DNA of 64,000 nucleotides from Carnobacterium_B sp040274945 (GTDB taxonomy: Bacteria; Bacillota; Bacilli; Lactobacillales; Carnobacteriaceae). Shown piece after piece: positions 51,861 through 62,155 of the stretch. The number at the start of each line of letters is the position of its first letter. Positions within the stretch are counted from its first letter, which is position 1. A program made the translations under genes and the position numbers. The stretch spans positions 71,051-135,050 of the forward strand of contig NZ_JBEMAR010000010.1 in the NCBI RefSeq assembly GCF_040274945.1. Direction: 5' to 3'. The notes below the pieces were generated by a model. The model ran no database searches. It worked only from the letters and a program-made list of their open reading frames with translations, and was not told the origin of the DNA.

Positions 51861-54227
51861 TTAAGATTTGAATTCTACGATTGTAGCACCATTTCCTCCT
51901 TGATTAGGTGGAGCATAATGGAATTCTTTTATCGAAGGATGTCTTTTCAACGCCTCAGTTACACCTTGTCGGATAGCTCCAGTTCCCTTTCCATGTACAA
52001 TAGTAACTTGAGGGTAGTTGGCTAAAAGAGCGGCGTCTAGGTAACGATCCAATTCAGCTAAGGCATTTTCATACCTCTCACCTCTTAAATCTAGTTGAGG
52101 AGAAACATGACTGTTTGATTCTGAACGTACCGATGCAATCATTTTACGATTCGGTTCTTTTTCTGGTTCAGTTAATGTTAAATCACTTTCTTTAAGTTTC
52201 ATTTTCAACATTCCCATTTGAACGACCCAGTGGTTTTTATCTGCTCGTTCCATTAATACACCTTTTTGGCCAAACGATTGAACCATCACATCATCACCAG
52301 GTTTCATTACCTGTTTCGCTTTGGCTTTTTTCAATACCTTATTTTTTGCTAAAGCTTCTTCTTGCCTTAATCCAGATAGCTGTGTTTTTGCATCAATCAG
52401 TTCATGCTCTTTCACATTTTCATAATGCCCTTGAATTTGTTTTTTGCGTAAATCTTTAATGATCTGATCAGCTGTCTCTTCTGTTTCTTCTACGAGACTA
52501 TTGGCTTTTTCGCGCGCTTTTTTCATCAATTCTTCACGTTCAGCATAAAATTGCTGTACAGCAGTTTGCAGATCCACATGCAATTGCTCTGCTTCATCAA
52601 CATAGTGACGCACTTCAAGGTACTCTGTTTCTGCCATTTTGCGTCTATTTTCTAAATCAGAGATCATTTCATTTAAGTTTTGACTTTCTCCATCAATCAG
52701 TTGTCGAGCAGAATCAATAACTTCTTCGCTCAAACCTAATCGCTTAGAGATTTCAAAAGCATTACTTCGACCTGGAACACCTATCAATAATCGATAAGTT
52801 GGGCTGAGTGTGTCAACATCAAATTCCATACTCGCATTAATTGTTTGTGGACGGTTATAGCCATATGCTTTTAATTCAGGATAATGCGACGTCACCATGA
52901 CATAACTGCCTACAGCACCGACCTTATCCAGAATAGCTATAGCAAGTGCAGCTCCTTCTTGAGGGTCTGTCCCTGCTCCTAATTCATCAAAGATAATCAA
53001 ACTTTTGTTATCTATTCGATCTAGTATAGATACAATATTTGTCATATGAGAAGAAAAGGTACTTAAACTCTGTTCAATGGATTGTTCATCTCCAATATCA
53101 GCAAATATTTCAGTAAACAATCCAATTTGACTCTCCGGAGCAACGGGTATTTGTAATCCAGCTTGCCCCATTAATTGAAGCAATCCTAATGTTTTTAGGA
53201 TAATCGTTTTTCCACCAGTGTTTGGTCCTGTAATAATAACTGCTTGATTTTCTCCGCCAATTAAAATATCGTTTGCGACTACAGTCTCTGGATCCAATAA
53301 AGGGTGTCGTGCACTTAATAGCTTCACTTCGTTTTCCTCATGAATTAGAGGTCTATTCGCAGCCACATTTTTTGCATAACTTGCTTTTGCACCAATAAAA
53401 TCAAGCTTACCTAATAAAAACATGTTATTTAAAATGTCTTTGCTATACGGAGCGATTTCATTCGAAATTTCAGCTAAAATACGATCCACTTCACGTCGTT
53501 CCTCAATTTGAAGTTGACGCAAGCGATTATTCAACTCAACTACGCTTTGTGGTTCAACAAATAATGTTTGACCTGTTGAACTTTGATCATGGACTACACC
53601 ACCAAAATGACTGCGGTATTCTTGTTTAACGGGAATAACATAACGATCATTACGAATAGTAATAATTGCATCACTTAAATACTGTGCACTTTTTCCGCGA
53701 ACAATTCCATCTAGCTTTTCACGAACATTATTTTCTCCTCTTTTAATACCCGTACGAATCCCTTTTAAAGCAGGACTTGCATCATCTAAAACATGGCCAT
53801 CTTCATCTACCGTTTCACGAATCAAATGATTCAAAGTCGGCGTAGTAACAAAGTTCTTAGCCAAATCATATAAGCGATTCATTTCAATACCTGATTCTTT
53901 TAAATTCTCAAAGAAACGATTTAATTCAGAAGTCGTACGCAAAATTTTTCCGATTTGAGCAATTTCTAATCCATTTAAACTAGCACCGATATCCAATCGT
54001 TTTAAATGAGGACGAACATTCTGTAACTTTGGAATAGGCATGCTGCCTCTTAATTTTATAATTTTTGTACCATCTTCGGTTTCATCTTGCCATAATTCAA
54101 CTTCTTCTTTATCAATTGAAGGAGCTAGTGTTAAAGCTTGTTCTTTCCCTAAGTCAGAAGCAGCAAGATTGGCAACCGCTTGGATAATTTTACTAAATTC
54201 TAATGTTTGAAGGATTTTTTTGTTCAT
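51861..54227 (-). CDS. mutS2: MutS2 ATPase/endonuclease
   Basis: 788-residue paralogue of MutS that lacks mismatch-recognition domains. It carries the clamp and core domains, Walker A GPNTGGKTI (about 333), Walker B FDELGAGTDPQEG, a KOW-like segment and a C-terminal Smr domain (LDLRGERYENALAELDRYLD; IVHGKGTGAIRQGV). It acts in ribosome-collision rescue in Bacillus, and earlier work described a role against recombination. It starts at ATG 54227 with gaggtga. It follows zapA-cvpA. Confidence 0.95.
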   Translation of the reverse strand: MNKKILQTLEFSKIIQAVANLAASDLGKEQALTLAPSIDKEEVELWQDETEDGTKIIKLRGSMPIPKLQNVRPHLKRLDIGASLNGLEIAQIGKILRTTSELNRFFENLKESGIEMNRLYDLAKNFVTTPTLNHLIRETVDEDGHVLDDASPALKGIRTGIKRGENNVREKLDGIVRGKSAQYLSDAIITIRNDRYVIPVKQEYRSHFGGVVHDQSSTGQTLFVEPQSVVELNNRLRQLQIEERREVDRILAEISNEIAPYSKDILNNMFLLGKLDFIGAKASYAKNVAANRPLIHEENEVKLLSARHPLLDPETVVANDILIGGENQAVIITGPNTGGKTIILKTLGLLQLMGQAGLQIPVAPESQIGLFTEIFADIGDEQSIEQSLSTFSSHMTNIVSILDRIDNKSLIIFDELGAGTDPQEGAALAIAILDKVGAVGSYVMVTSHYPELKAYGYNRPQTINASMEFDVDTLSPTYRLLIGVPGRSNAFEISKRLGLSEEVIDSARQLIDGESQNLNEMISDLENRRKMAETEYLEVRHYVDEAEQLHVDLQTAVQQFYAEREELMKKAREKANSLVEETEETADQIIKDLRKKQIQGHYENVKEHELIDAKTQLSGLRQEEALAKNKVLKKAKAKQVMKPGDDVMVQSFGQKGVLMERADKNHWVVQMGMLKMKLKESDLTLTEPEKEPNRKMIASVRSESNSHVSPQLDLRGERYENALAELDRYLDAALLANYPQVTIVHGKGTGAIRQGVTEALKRHPSIKEFHYAPPNQGGNGATIVEFKS

Positions 54228-54310
54228 CTATTTCACCTCTCGCTTCATTATATTCTTATTCAACAGTTTTCTTTAGTTGCAAAAAAAGCATTCACACCAT
54301 TCACATTAAG

Positions 54311-54342
54311 AAATCGTCCCCCTAATTTAAGAGAAACGATTT
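54311..54342. terminator. Weak terminator between cvpA and mutS2
   Basis: AAATCGT/ACGATTT arms, with nine T on the plus strand and a short T run on the minus strand. The loop is long. Confidence 0.4.
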
Positions 54343-54369
54343 TTTTTTACTATTTAACTATATTTCTTA

Positions 54370-54918
54370 CTACAATGACGATTCTATCCACCAATTATAC
54401 AGTTGTGCTGAGATGACTGGTGTATCTTCTACTATTGTACGTGCTAACCAACTATTACTAAATGCTTCTTGAATAGCATCTATCGGAACCATTGTTAACA
54501 AAAACAAAATGATAAAGATAGCGATATAAGAAACAATAACATTCAATAATGCTCCACCTAGAGTATTTAGTTGCTTGATAATAGGAATAAGAGTCACAGC
54601 ATTCAATAGGCCCCCTATAAAACGAGTGATCAACCAACCTACAAATAAGATGATTATAAATGCGACACCGTTATAAAAAGCACCGTCTAGGTTGAATCCT
54701 AAGGCTTGATCATAAAAAACGAATTGACTACTTTCAGTAGCAGATGGGTAAGGAACAATCAATTCTAAATGCGATCCTAACATTTGATAATAATTTCTTG
54801 CCAATAAGTATGAAACAAAGTAACCTATTGTAAAAACGAACTGAAGAACTAAACCTCTTCTAGCACCACTGTACGCTCCCATGGCTAAAATTAAAACTAT
54901 AAGGACTGTCATTAACAT
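54370..54918 (-). CDS. cvpA: CvpA-family membrane protein
   Basis: 182 residues and four helices (about 1-20, 25-45, 75-97, 112-137). The CvpA-type start LIVLILAMGAYSGARRGLVLQ and GWLITRFIGGLLNAVTLIP are visible. It is linked in other bacteria to colicin V production and bile tolerance; here it is the YshB place between zapA and mutS2. Start ATG 54918 (aggtga five bases upstream) is preferred to a GTG three codons earlier. Confidence 0.88.
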   Translation of the reverse strand: MLMTVLIVLILAMGAYSGARRGLVLQFVFTIGYFVSYLLARNYYQMLGSHLELIVPYPSATESSQFVFYDQALGFNLDGAFYNGVAFIIILFVGWLITRFIGGLLNAVTLIPIIKQLNTLGGALLNVIVSYIAIFIILFLLTMVPIDAIQEAFSNSWLARTIVEDTPVISAQLYNWWIESSL

Positions 54919-54929
54919 GCTTATCACCT

Positions 54930-55238
54930 TTACTCAGGAATTTTATCTTCAGTTAATTTTGATTCCTGATCTTTCTGTAATTTCTTTTCTAATTCTGCTA
55001 TTTTTTTTTGCATAGCATCTAGTTTTATTTGTAGTTCAATTTGATTCGATACAGCATTAACCGCTACTAAAACTGCTCTACGTTCGGGGTCTAAACCCTT
55101 TGATAATGATTCAATTTGTTGCATTTGCTCATTTACCATTTTAGACACTGACCGCATGTGTTCTTCGGGTCTAGCTCCGATAATCGTATAGGGTCTTCCT
55201 GCTATTGTAGTTTTATATCGAATTTTCCCTTTTGACAT
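54930..55238 (-). CDS. zapA: Cell division protein ZapA
   Basis: 102 residues. The ZapA N-terminus is visible as IRYKTTIAGRPYTIIGARPEEHMRSV. A coiled-coil C-terminus follows (about 55-95). It promotes FtsZ bundling. A taggaggg site precedes the ATG. First gene of zapA-cvpA-mutS2, divergent from rnhC. Confidence 0.92.
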   Translation of the reverse strand: MSKGKIRYKTTIAGRPYTIIGARPEEHMRSVSKMVNEQMQQIESLSKGLDPERRAVLVAVNAVSNQIELQIKLDAMQKKIAELEKKLQKDQESKLTEDKIPE

Positions 55239-55384
55239 GGCAGTCCCTCCTAAAAATTACATTTCCCTTATTTTACCATGAATCACCTAATAGTTGCACA
55301 TTTTTTCATTTCATTTTAATATCTTGCCCATATCAAATGAAATTATGTGGTAAACTACAAGTTAGATGATTAATTAATGAAGAA

Positions 55385-56335
55385 ATGAGTGACAGAATGT
55401 CTAATGAAGTACTCTTAGTTTCGAAAAAAAACTTAACAGATATGAAACGATATTACACTACTTGCTTGAAATCCTCTACTCCTCCTGGTGCTTTTTTTGC
55501 TGCTAAAAAAGGAGCTGTAAACGTAACAGGATACAACTCTGGCAAAGTATTGTTTCAAGGTGCAGATTCTGAAAAAGAAGCTGCTATTTGGAAATCCAAA
55601 GCATCAATTGTCCCACCAAAAAAAAAAGAATCATCTGCTTCATCTTTGAATACCCCTTTACCAAAAGATTTTAGTAGTTGGTCAGTGATTGGTAGTGATG
55701 AAGTCGGAACCGGAAGTTATTTCGGACCATTAACGGTAGTTGCAGCTTATGCCGATCATTCTCAGCTTGCTTTGTTAAAGGAATTGGGCGTACGCGATTC
55801 GAAAGATATGAAGGACCCAGAAATTATTCGTGTAGCAAAAGACTTGATTACTTTCTTACCACACAGTTTATTAAATGTTATGCCTGAAAAATATAATACT
55901 ATTCAACCAACAATGACACAAGGTAAAATGAAAGCTATTTTACATAATCAAGCTTTAGGTCATGTGATTGAAAAAATCAGTCCTCAAAAACCAGATGGTA
56001 TTTTAATCGATCAATTTGAACTTCCTGCAACTTATTTTAAGCACATCAATGATCAACCAAAACAAATAAAAGAGTCTGTTTACTTTCAGACTAAAGGCGA
56101 AGGCCACCACTTAGCTGTAGCGGCGGCTTCTATTATTGCTCGTTATGCATTTTTAAAAGGTCTTGATGAATTGAGCGCAAAAGCAGGTTTCAAAATTCCA
56201 TCTGGTGCTGGCAGCAATATTGATTTAGTTGCTGCAAAGCTTTTAAAACAAGGTGGAATCCCATTGCTTAGAAACTATGCTAAGTTACATTTTGCGAATA
56301 CAGAAAAAGCAAAAAAAATCAGTGGTTTGCGCTGA
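55385..56335 (+). CDS. rnhC: Ribonuclease HIII
   Basis: Cuts RNA in RNA-DNA hybrids. An N-terminal TBP-like substrate-binding domain (about 1-85) is followed by the RNase H fold with active-site residues in IGSDEVGTGSYFGPL, GVRDSKDMKD, LIDQFELP and SIIARYAFL. At 316 residues it is standard. Two ATGs (55385, 55397) are possible; neither has a strong ribosome site. Divergent from zapA, as in many Firmicutes. Confidence 0.94.
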   Translation: MSDRMSNEVLLVSKKNLTDMKRYYTTCLKSSTPPGAFFAAKKGAVNVTGYNSGKVLFQGADSEKEAAIWKSKASIVPPKKKESSASSLNTPLPKDFSSWSVIGSDEVGTGSYFGPLTVVAAYADHSQLALLKELGVRDSKDMKDPEIIRVAKDLITFLPHSLLNVMPEKYNTIQPTMTQGKMKAILHNQALGHVIEKISPQKPDGILIDQFELPATYFKHINDQPKQIKESVYFQTKGEGHHLAVAAASIIARYAFLKGLDELSAKAGFKIPSGAGSNIDLVAAKLLKQGGIPLLRNYAKLHFANTEKAKKISGLR

Positions 56336-56346
56336 TTAAACATCTA

Positions 56347-56387
56347 AAAAAACTCTACTCGCTGGTCTTCAGCGAGTAGAGTTTTTT
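56347..56387. terminator. Bidirectional terminator rnhC / permease
   Basis: AACTCTACTCGCT/AGCGAGTAGAGTT arms with A and T runs. Confidence 0.92.
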
Positions 56388-56395
56388 TAGGTCCA

Positions 56396-57727
56396 TTATT
56401 CTTTTTCAGGTATTCCGTATTTCTTTTTACAATAAAGATAAACAGGTATCCCAATAAGTGTTAGAAAAATCCCAATAAAGGCATTTCCTGGCTGAACGAT
56501 TAAAGTGTTAATGATAATGTATAATCCACCAATTATAGCAACCAATGGAACAATTGGGTATAAAGGAACTTTGTATGGTCGTTCAATGTTTGGCTGAGTT
56601 TTTCTTAAGATGATAACCGCTATAAACGTCAACGTTATAAAAAACCAAATGACAAAAATAATTAAATCTGTCAGTTGATTGAACTGCCCGGTCAAAATCA
56701 TTAAGATGGCAATTCCTAAGATAACTATACCTCCGTTGATAGGTAAATTGGTTTTTGGATTGATTTTGGCAAACCAGTTACTAAATGGCAACATTTTCTG
56801 AGTTGCTAACGCATAAGGAACTCGTAGGCCAGAAATGATATACCCATTTATTCCTCCGAACACAGAGATCAATATTCCTATCGTTACTAATTTGCTCCCA
56901 ATTCCATCAAAAAGATGTGAAGCAACTAGAGCTGCAGGTGTATCCGTTCCAGCTAACTGATTACTGTCTAAGACAAACAAATAGGCAATATTTGTTAATA
57001 AATAGACAGCCATAACAATTGATAATCCACCAATAATCACTTTTGGTAGCATTTTACCAGGACTCTTCATTTCTCCAGCAAGCGTCCCTACATTAATCCA
57101 CCCATCATAGGCGAATAAAGTTGCAATAAGAGCAGAACCAAAACTAGTCAAAACTGGATGACTTTCTACTGAAAGTGGTATCAATCTTACTACACCTCCA
57201 CCAGGATAAAGCAATCCTGCTACGATAATAACTAAAAGAGGGATCAACTTTAAAATAGTGGCCGCTGTTTGAATCCGCCCACTATATTTTGTTCCTAAAA
57301 AATTTACGCCCATTAAAAAAATAGCTGTTAGAATAGCTGTCGGTACAATTACATTATCGGATAATGTAAATAAATTAACAAATTGAGTAGCAAAAATAAT
57401 AGCTAATGCGGCTATGTTCGCTGGGTAATAGATGATCATCTGAGCCCATCCGACTAGAAAACCTAACCATCTTCCATATACTTTTTCTAAATAAATCATC
57501 ATTCCGCCTGTTTGAGGATAAATTGTTCCAATTTCAGCAACCGTCAGTCCACCAGCCATTGTGATAATTCCAGCTACAAACCATGCCAATAAGCCTAATC
57601 CTGGAGCACCAGCTGCGCCGTAAACAGCTGTTGGTTTAAAAAATATACCTGCCCCTATAACTGTTCCTACTAAAACGGTCAATGCTGTTATTCCACTTAC
57701 TTCTTTTTTTAACTCGTTCTTTCTCAT
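56396..57727 (-). CDS. APC-superfamily amino acid permease (SteT-like)
   Basis: 443 residues from ATG 57727 (agggggaa upstream). Twelve helices; the LAT/APC signature GTVIGAGIFFKPTAVYGAAGAPGLGLLAW in TM1-2 is clear. It is of the LAT type, in which Bacillus SteT exchanges serine/threonine/aromatic residues. The substrate is not determined. It lies after pheT on the same strand but is separated by a terminator. Confidence 0.88.
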   Translation of the reverse strand: MRKNELKKEVSGITALTVLVGTVIGAGIFFKPTAVYGAAGAPGLGLLAWFVAGIITMAGGLTVAEIGTIYPQTGGMMIYLEKVYGRWLGFLVGWAQMIIYYPANIAALAIIFATQFVNLFTLSDNVIVPTAILTAIFLMGVNFLGTKYSGRIQTAATILKLIPLLVIIVAGLLYPGGGVVRLIPLSVESHPVLTSFGSALIATLFAYDGWINVGTLAGEMKSPGKMLPKVIIGGLSIVMAVYLLTNIAYLFVLDSNQLAGTDTPAALVASHLFDGIGSKLVTIGILISVFGGINGYIISGLRVPYALATQKMLPFSNWFAKINPKTNLPINGGIVILGIAILMILTGQFNQLTDLIIFVIWFFITLTFIAVIILRKTQPNIERPYKVPLYPIVPLVAIIGGLYIIINTLIVQPGNAFIGIFLTLIGIPVYLYCKKKYGIPEKE

Positions 57728-57810
57728 ATAGTTCCCCCTGAATTGCCTTTTTCTAGATAGCACAAAAGATAAAAATAATCCTTTGTGTTTAGTGCTTGTT
57801 AGCATAACAA

Positions 57811-57838
57811 AAAAGCCTTGCTATTAGCAAGACTCTTT
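57811..57838 (-). terminator. Terminator after pheT
   Basis: AGTCTTGCT/AGCAAGGCT arms (one mismatch) followed by T run on the minus strand. Confidence 0.85.
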
Positions 57839-57910
57839 TGTATTTTTTTCAAAGGCTCATTAGTATTGATACGCTCAACTCTCTTGTGAACTTTCTAGAG
57901 TCCTCTGGAT

Positions 57911-60328
57911 TTAACGAACAACTACTTGATATTCTTCTATTAACGCACTTGTTACTTTATCATAAGCTTTTGACACTTCTTCTTCCACCATTGTTGCAGT
58001 GGGATTTAAGTAGGACAGTGTATAAGCCATTGATTTCTTGCCGTCTTCAATATTCTCGCCTTGATAAATATCAAATAACCGTACGTTAACTAAATATTTA
58101 CCGCCTTTTTTGTAAATTAAATCTACTAATTGTTGATTTGTAATAGTTTCATCTACTAATAAAGCAATATCCCGCGTCATTCCTGGGAATTTCGGAATAG
58201 CTTCATAAACAGTTGATTCTTTTTCAGCTTCTACAATAGCCTGTAGATTCAATTCAAAACCGTACGTTTCATCTAACTCATACGCTTTTGCTGCCAAAGG
58301 ATGAATTTGACCAGCAAATCCGATTTCCTTTTCTCCTAGGTAAAGAGCTGCTGTCCGTCCTGGGTGCATTCCATCACGCTGTTTGTCTGCAACAAAAGTA
58401 ATGTCTTCTGTTAAACCATATGAAGCTATTACCTCTTCTAATATACCTTTCAGAACAAAGAAATCAACTTTTTTGGGTTGACCTTTCCAATCCTTTTCCA
58501 GTAAAGAACCAGTCAATACACCTGCCAAATGTTCTTCTTCAATTGGCAAAACTTGGCTTTCTTCTTTATAGAACACACGGCCAATTTCATAAAGAGCAAC
58601 GTTTTTATTTTTGCGTGCTTTATTGTAGCTAACATCGTCTAATAAACCACTTAATAAATTCATTCTTAGTATACTGCGATCTTCACTCATTGGCATTTCT
58701 AATTGTGTTGCTTTACTTTCACGCATCATGTACTGAGTTGCTTTTTCTGGAGTTGTTAACACGTAACTAATGGCTTGTGATAGTCCTGCTCCTTCTAGGA
58801 AACGACGCGTATGACGCACAAGACGCTGTTTATTATCTAAAGCTGCTGGCTGAGCTGGACTTATTGGTAAAGTCGAAGGTAAATTATCGTAACCAAAAAT
58901 ACGAGCCACTTCTTCCACTAAATCTGCTTCAATTTCAATATCCCAACGACGTGGTGGAATAGCTACTTCAAATAAACCCTCTTTTTCTAGTACGCTAAAT
59001 CCTAAGCGGTCAAAAATAGCTTTCACTTCTTCAATGGTAATAGCCGTTCCTAATGAACGGTTGATTCTATTTAATGTAATAGAGACAACTTTGTCTTTGA
59101 TTTCCAAAACAGATTGAGAAGACGTTCCAGCTACTACTGTTCCACCAGCTAATTCAGCTATTAACGCTGCTGCATGATCTCCAGCAGTTGTAATTGTAGA
59201 AAGATTAATCCCTTTTTCAAAACGCGAACTTGATTCACTTCTTAAGTTGTATCGTTTAGCCGTTTTACGCACTGAAATTGGGTTGAATACAGCTGCTTCG
59301 ATAGCAACAGTTACAGTGGTGTCTTCAATTTCTGAATCCAACCCACCCATTGTTCCTGCCAACGCTACCGGGATAGAGCCATTTGTGATGACAATATCTT
59401 CAGAAGTTAATGAACGTTCTTCTCCATCTAAAGTGGTTAAAGCTTCTCCATCATTAGCCTGGCGAACGATGATTTCTTTTGATTGCAATTGATCATAATC
59501 AAATGCATGTAAAGGTTGTCCATATTCCAATAGAATATAATTTGTAATGTCTACTACATTATTCAACGGACGAATGCCTGCATTCATTAATTTAGTTTGT
59601 AGCCACATTGGACTTTCAGCAACTTTAACATCTTTGACAATGCGAACATTATAACTTGGTGCATCTTGACTATTTTCTACAGCCACTTTAAGATAGTTTT
59701 CAACTGAATCTGTTTCGTCTTCTGTTAATTCAAAAGTTGGGAATTTAGGTTGTTGGTCGTAAATTGCTCCAACTTCATGAGCAACTCCACGCATGCTTAA
59801 TGCATCTGCACGGTTAGGTGTGATTGATAATTCTAGAATCGCATCATCCATTGCAAGATAAGGAAATACAGGTTCTCCTGCTACTGCATCTTCTGGCAAA
59901 ATATAAATACCATCTGCATATTTTTTAGGAATCACTTTTTCAGAGAAACCCAACTCAGCTAATGAACAGACCATTCCATTCGATACTTGACCACGCATCT
60001 TACCTTTTTTGATTTTTGCATTTCCTGTAATACGAGATCCAGGTAATGCCACAATAATTTTTTGACCTGCTGCAATATTAGGTGCGCCGCAAACGATTTG
60101 AGACAGTTCTTCTTCTCCAATATCAACTTGGCAAACGTGTAAGTGATCAGAATCTGGATGGTCCACTACTTCTACCGCATGACCAACAACAATTTTTTTC
60201 AATCCGGTTTCCGGTATACTAACGTCTTCAATTTCAATACCTGTGCGAGACATTTTATCTGCTAGTTCTTCAGGTGTTACTTTTGATAAATCTAAATATT
60301 CTTTTAACCATTGATAAGATACATTCAT
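57911..60328 (-). CDS. pheT: Phenylalanyl-tRNA synthetase beta subunit
   Basis: 805 residues. Domains in order: tRNA-binding OB-like (about 40-150, VVGHAVEVVDHPDSDHLHVC), B3/4 (about 210-380), B5 (about 405-475), catalytic-like core, and ferredoxin-like anticodon domain (about 710-805; PKFPGMTRDIALLVDE). It joins PheS as an alpha2-beta2 enzyme. It starts four bases after pheS stop (taaaggag within). No defects. Confidence 0.97.
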   Translation of the reverse strand: MNVSYQWLKEYLDLSKVTPEELADKMSRTGIEIEDVSIPETGLKKIVVGHAVEVVDHPDSDHLHVCQVDIGEEELSQIVCGAPNIAAGQKIIVALPGSRITGNAKIKKGKMRGQVSNGMVCSLAELGFSEKVIPKKYADGIYILPEDAVAGEPVFPYLAMDDAILELSITPNRADALSMRGVAHEVGAIYDQQPKFPTFELTEDETDSVENYLKVAVENSQDAPSYNVRIVKDVKVAESPMWLQTKLMNAGIRPLNNVVDITNYILLEYGQPLHAFDYDQLQSKEIIVRQANDGEALTTLDGEERSLTSEDIVITNGSIPVALAGTMGGLDSEIEDTTVTVAIEAAVFNPISVRKTAKRYNLRSESSSRFEKGINLSTITTAGDHAAALIAELAGGTVVAGTSSQSVLEIKDKVVSITLNRINRSLGTAITIEEVKAIFDRLGFSVLEKEGLFEVAIPPRRWDIEIEADLVEEVARIFGYDNLPSTLPISPAQPAALDNKQRLVRHTRRFLEGAGLSQAISYVLTTPEKATQYMMRESKATQLEMPMSEDRSILRMNLLSGLLDDVSYNKARKNKNVALYEIGRVFYKEESQVLPIEEEHLAGVLTGSLLEKDWKGQPKKVDFFVLKGILEEVIASYGLTEDITFVADKQRDGMHPGRTAALYLGEKEIGFAGQIHPLAAKAYELDETYGFELNLQAIVEAEKESTVYEAIPKFPGMTRDIALLVDETITNQQLVDLIYKKGGKYLVNVRLFDIYQGENIEDGKKSMAYTLSYLNPTATMVEEEVSKAYDKVTSALIEEYQVVVR

Positions 60329-60332
60329 AGTC

Positions 60333-61379
60333 TTACTCCTTTACCTTGAATTGATTTAAAAAACGAACATCATTTTGATAAAAATGACGAATATCATCAA
60401 TTCCGTATTTTAACATTGCTACACGATCTGGACCTAATCCAAATGCATAACCACTATAAACCGTTGCATCAATTCCAGACATTTCAAGCACGTTTGGATG
60501 AACCATACCCGCACCTAAAATTTCGATCCAGCCAGTATGTTTACATACATTACAACCTTTTCCACTACATTTGAAACAACTAACATCCACTTCTACAGAA
60601 GGTTCAGTGAACGGGAAGTAACTAGGACGTAAACGTATTTCACGCTCTGCACCAAAGAGTTTTTTAGCAAACACTTCTAACGTTCCTTTTAGATCTCCCA
60701 TTGTAATGTCTTTAGCAATCACTAGACCTTCCATTTGATGGAATTGATGAGAGTGAGTTGCATCATCGCTATCTCGGCGATAGACTTTCCCAGGACTAAT
60801 CATTTTCAATGGACCTTTTGAAAAATCGTGTTTATCCATAGTACGAGCTTGAACAGGTGAAGTATGCGTGCGCAATAAAATCTCATTTGTAATATAAAAC
60901 GTGTCTTGCATATCTCGAGCAGGATGATCTTTAGGCAAATTCATTCGTTCGAAGTTGTAACTATCTTCTTCGACTTCTGGTCCTTCTATAATTTGATAGC
61001 CCATTCCAATAAATAAGTCTTCAATCTCTTCCATTATTTGAGTCAAAACATGTGATTGTCCAACAGCTACCGAGCTACCAGGCAACGTTACGTCAATAGC
61101 TTCGCTTTCTAAATCACGGTTAATTTTTTCCATTTCTAATCGTGCTTTTTTTGTTTCTAAGTGTGAAGTAATTTCATTTCTGACTTCATTTACAAGTGCA
61201 CCTAAGATAGGACGTTCTTCAGGAGAAACAGTCTTCATTCCTTTAGATATTTCAGTAATAGGGCCTTTTTTTCCTAAGTAGGCTACACGTACTTGATCAA
61301 GTTCTTTTAAATCTGAGGCTGCTTCGATTTTTTCTACAGCTTCCTTACTTAACAATTGTAAATTGTCTTTTAAGTCCAT
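60333..61379 (-). CDS. pheS: Phenylalanyl-tRNA synthetase alpha subunit
   Basis: 348 residues. An N-terminal coiled coil (1-85) is followed by a class II catalytic core with motif 2 DDATHSHQFHQMEGLVI and motif 3 GYAFGLGPDRVAMLKYGI. FTEPSVEVDVSC, Phe-binding, is intact. The position before Asp-Arg shows Ala in GYAFGLG. Start aagggga. Preceded by a T-box leader. Confidence 0.97.
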   Translation of the reverse strand: MDLKDNLQLLSKEAVEKIEAASDLKELDQVRVAYLGKKGPITEISKGMKTVSPEERPILGALVNEVRNEITSHLETKKARLEMEKINRDLESEAIDVTLPGSSVAVGQSHVLTQIMEEIEDLFIGMGYQIIEGPEVEEDSYNFERMNLPKDHPARDMQDTFYITNEILLRTHTSPVQARTMDKHDFSKGPLKMISPGKVYRRDSDDATHSHQFHQMEGLVIAKDITMGDLKGTLEVFAKKLFGAEREIRLRPSYFPFTEPSVEVDVSCFKCSGKGCNVCKHTGWIEILGAGMVHPNVLEMSGIDATVYSGYAFGLGPDRVAMLKYGIDDIRHFYQNDVRFLNQFKVKE

Positions 61380-61750
61380 TCTAATTCCCCTTTATATAAA
61401 TTTATCGTTGCAACACTTACTACAACCTATCTACAAGCTATTTTAAAGCACACAAAAAGCCTCATCCCTAAAAAGGGACGAGGCTACATTCGCGGTACCA
61501 CCCTTGTTTGAATTAAGCATACGCAAAATCCACACTTCATTTACATAACGGCGTATACCGGAACTTTATTCATTACTTTTAACTAGCCTAGTGTAATTCC
61601 CAAAGTCAACTCAGGAAGTGAACGTTCATTTGGTTTTCTAATTCAAGTGTTTTCAGCCAATGACACTTGCTCTCTGATTTAGACTATCCAAATTACTCTT
61701 TTCCATCACAGTTTTTAATTATTCATTTTTTACATACTTGTTTAGTTTAA
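61380..61750 (-). promoter_or_regulatory. T-box riboswitch leader of pheST
   Basis: On the minus strand, the T-box sequence AGGGTGGTACCGCG (61491-61504) is followed by a strong terminator (61458-61485). A long stem I region begins near 61715. A TTC within AACGTTCACTTCC (about 61620) is a fitting Phe specifier. The leader would read uncharged tRNA-Phe and switch off the terminator, raising synthetase expression on Phe starvation. Exact specifier needs structural alignment. Confidence 0.92.
61458..61485 (-). terminator. T-box terminator
   Basis: AGCCTCGTCCCT/AGGGATGAGGCT arms followed by ttttgtg on the minus strand; competes with the T-box antiterminator. Confidence 0.93.
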
Positions 61751-61773
61751 CGTAATCTTGACTTAAAGGTCAA
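61745..61773 (-). promoter_or_regulatory. Candidate promoter of pheST leader
   Basis: TTGACC (61768-61773), 17 bases, TTAAAC (61745-61750) on the minus strand, just after the HxlR gene stop. Confidence 0.5.
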
Positions 61774-61795
61774 GTACTTTCCAATAAGATTGTGT

Positions 61796-62155
61796 TTATT
61801 CCTCACAAATCCATTCATCAGCCCAAGTTTGAACGTCAGCCATCACTACTTTTAAAGCCTGACCTTTTTCAGTTAAGCTATACGCCACTCTCATCGTCGC
61901 ATCTGGATCAACCGTACGAGCTACAAGACCTTCTTGTTCAAGTTCTTTTAGACGTTCAACCAACACACGATCGCTTACGTTCGGAATAGTAGCTGCTATA
62001 TCTTTAAAGCGTTGAGGACCTTCTAATAACACTTCAATGATAAGTCCCATCCATTTTTTACCTAAAATGGCAAATGTATGTTCAAATTTAGGGCAAATCT
62101 TTTTTTGCCTAGATTCACAATAGACACTTTTTTCTTCATCTTTAATGGTTATCAT
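61796..62155 (-). CDS. HxlR-family transcription regulator
   Basis: 119 residues. The winged helix-turn-helix of the HxlR type is visible: LGKKWMGLIIEVLLEGPQRFKDI, then SDRVLVERLKELEQEGLV. Two Cys near the N-terminus (residues 13 and 21), in YCESRQKKICPKF. Such regulators often sense quinones, aldehydes or oxidants through Cys. It is divergent from lactate oxidase and may control it. The start has gaggtga. Confidence 0.9.
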   Translation of the reverse strand: MITIKDEEKSVYCESRQKKICPKFEHTFAILGKKWMGLIIEVLLEGPQRFKDIAATIPNVSDRVLVERLKELEQEGLVARTVDPDATMRVAYSLTEKGQALKVVMADVQTWADEWICEE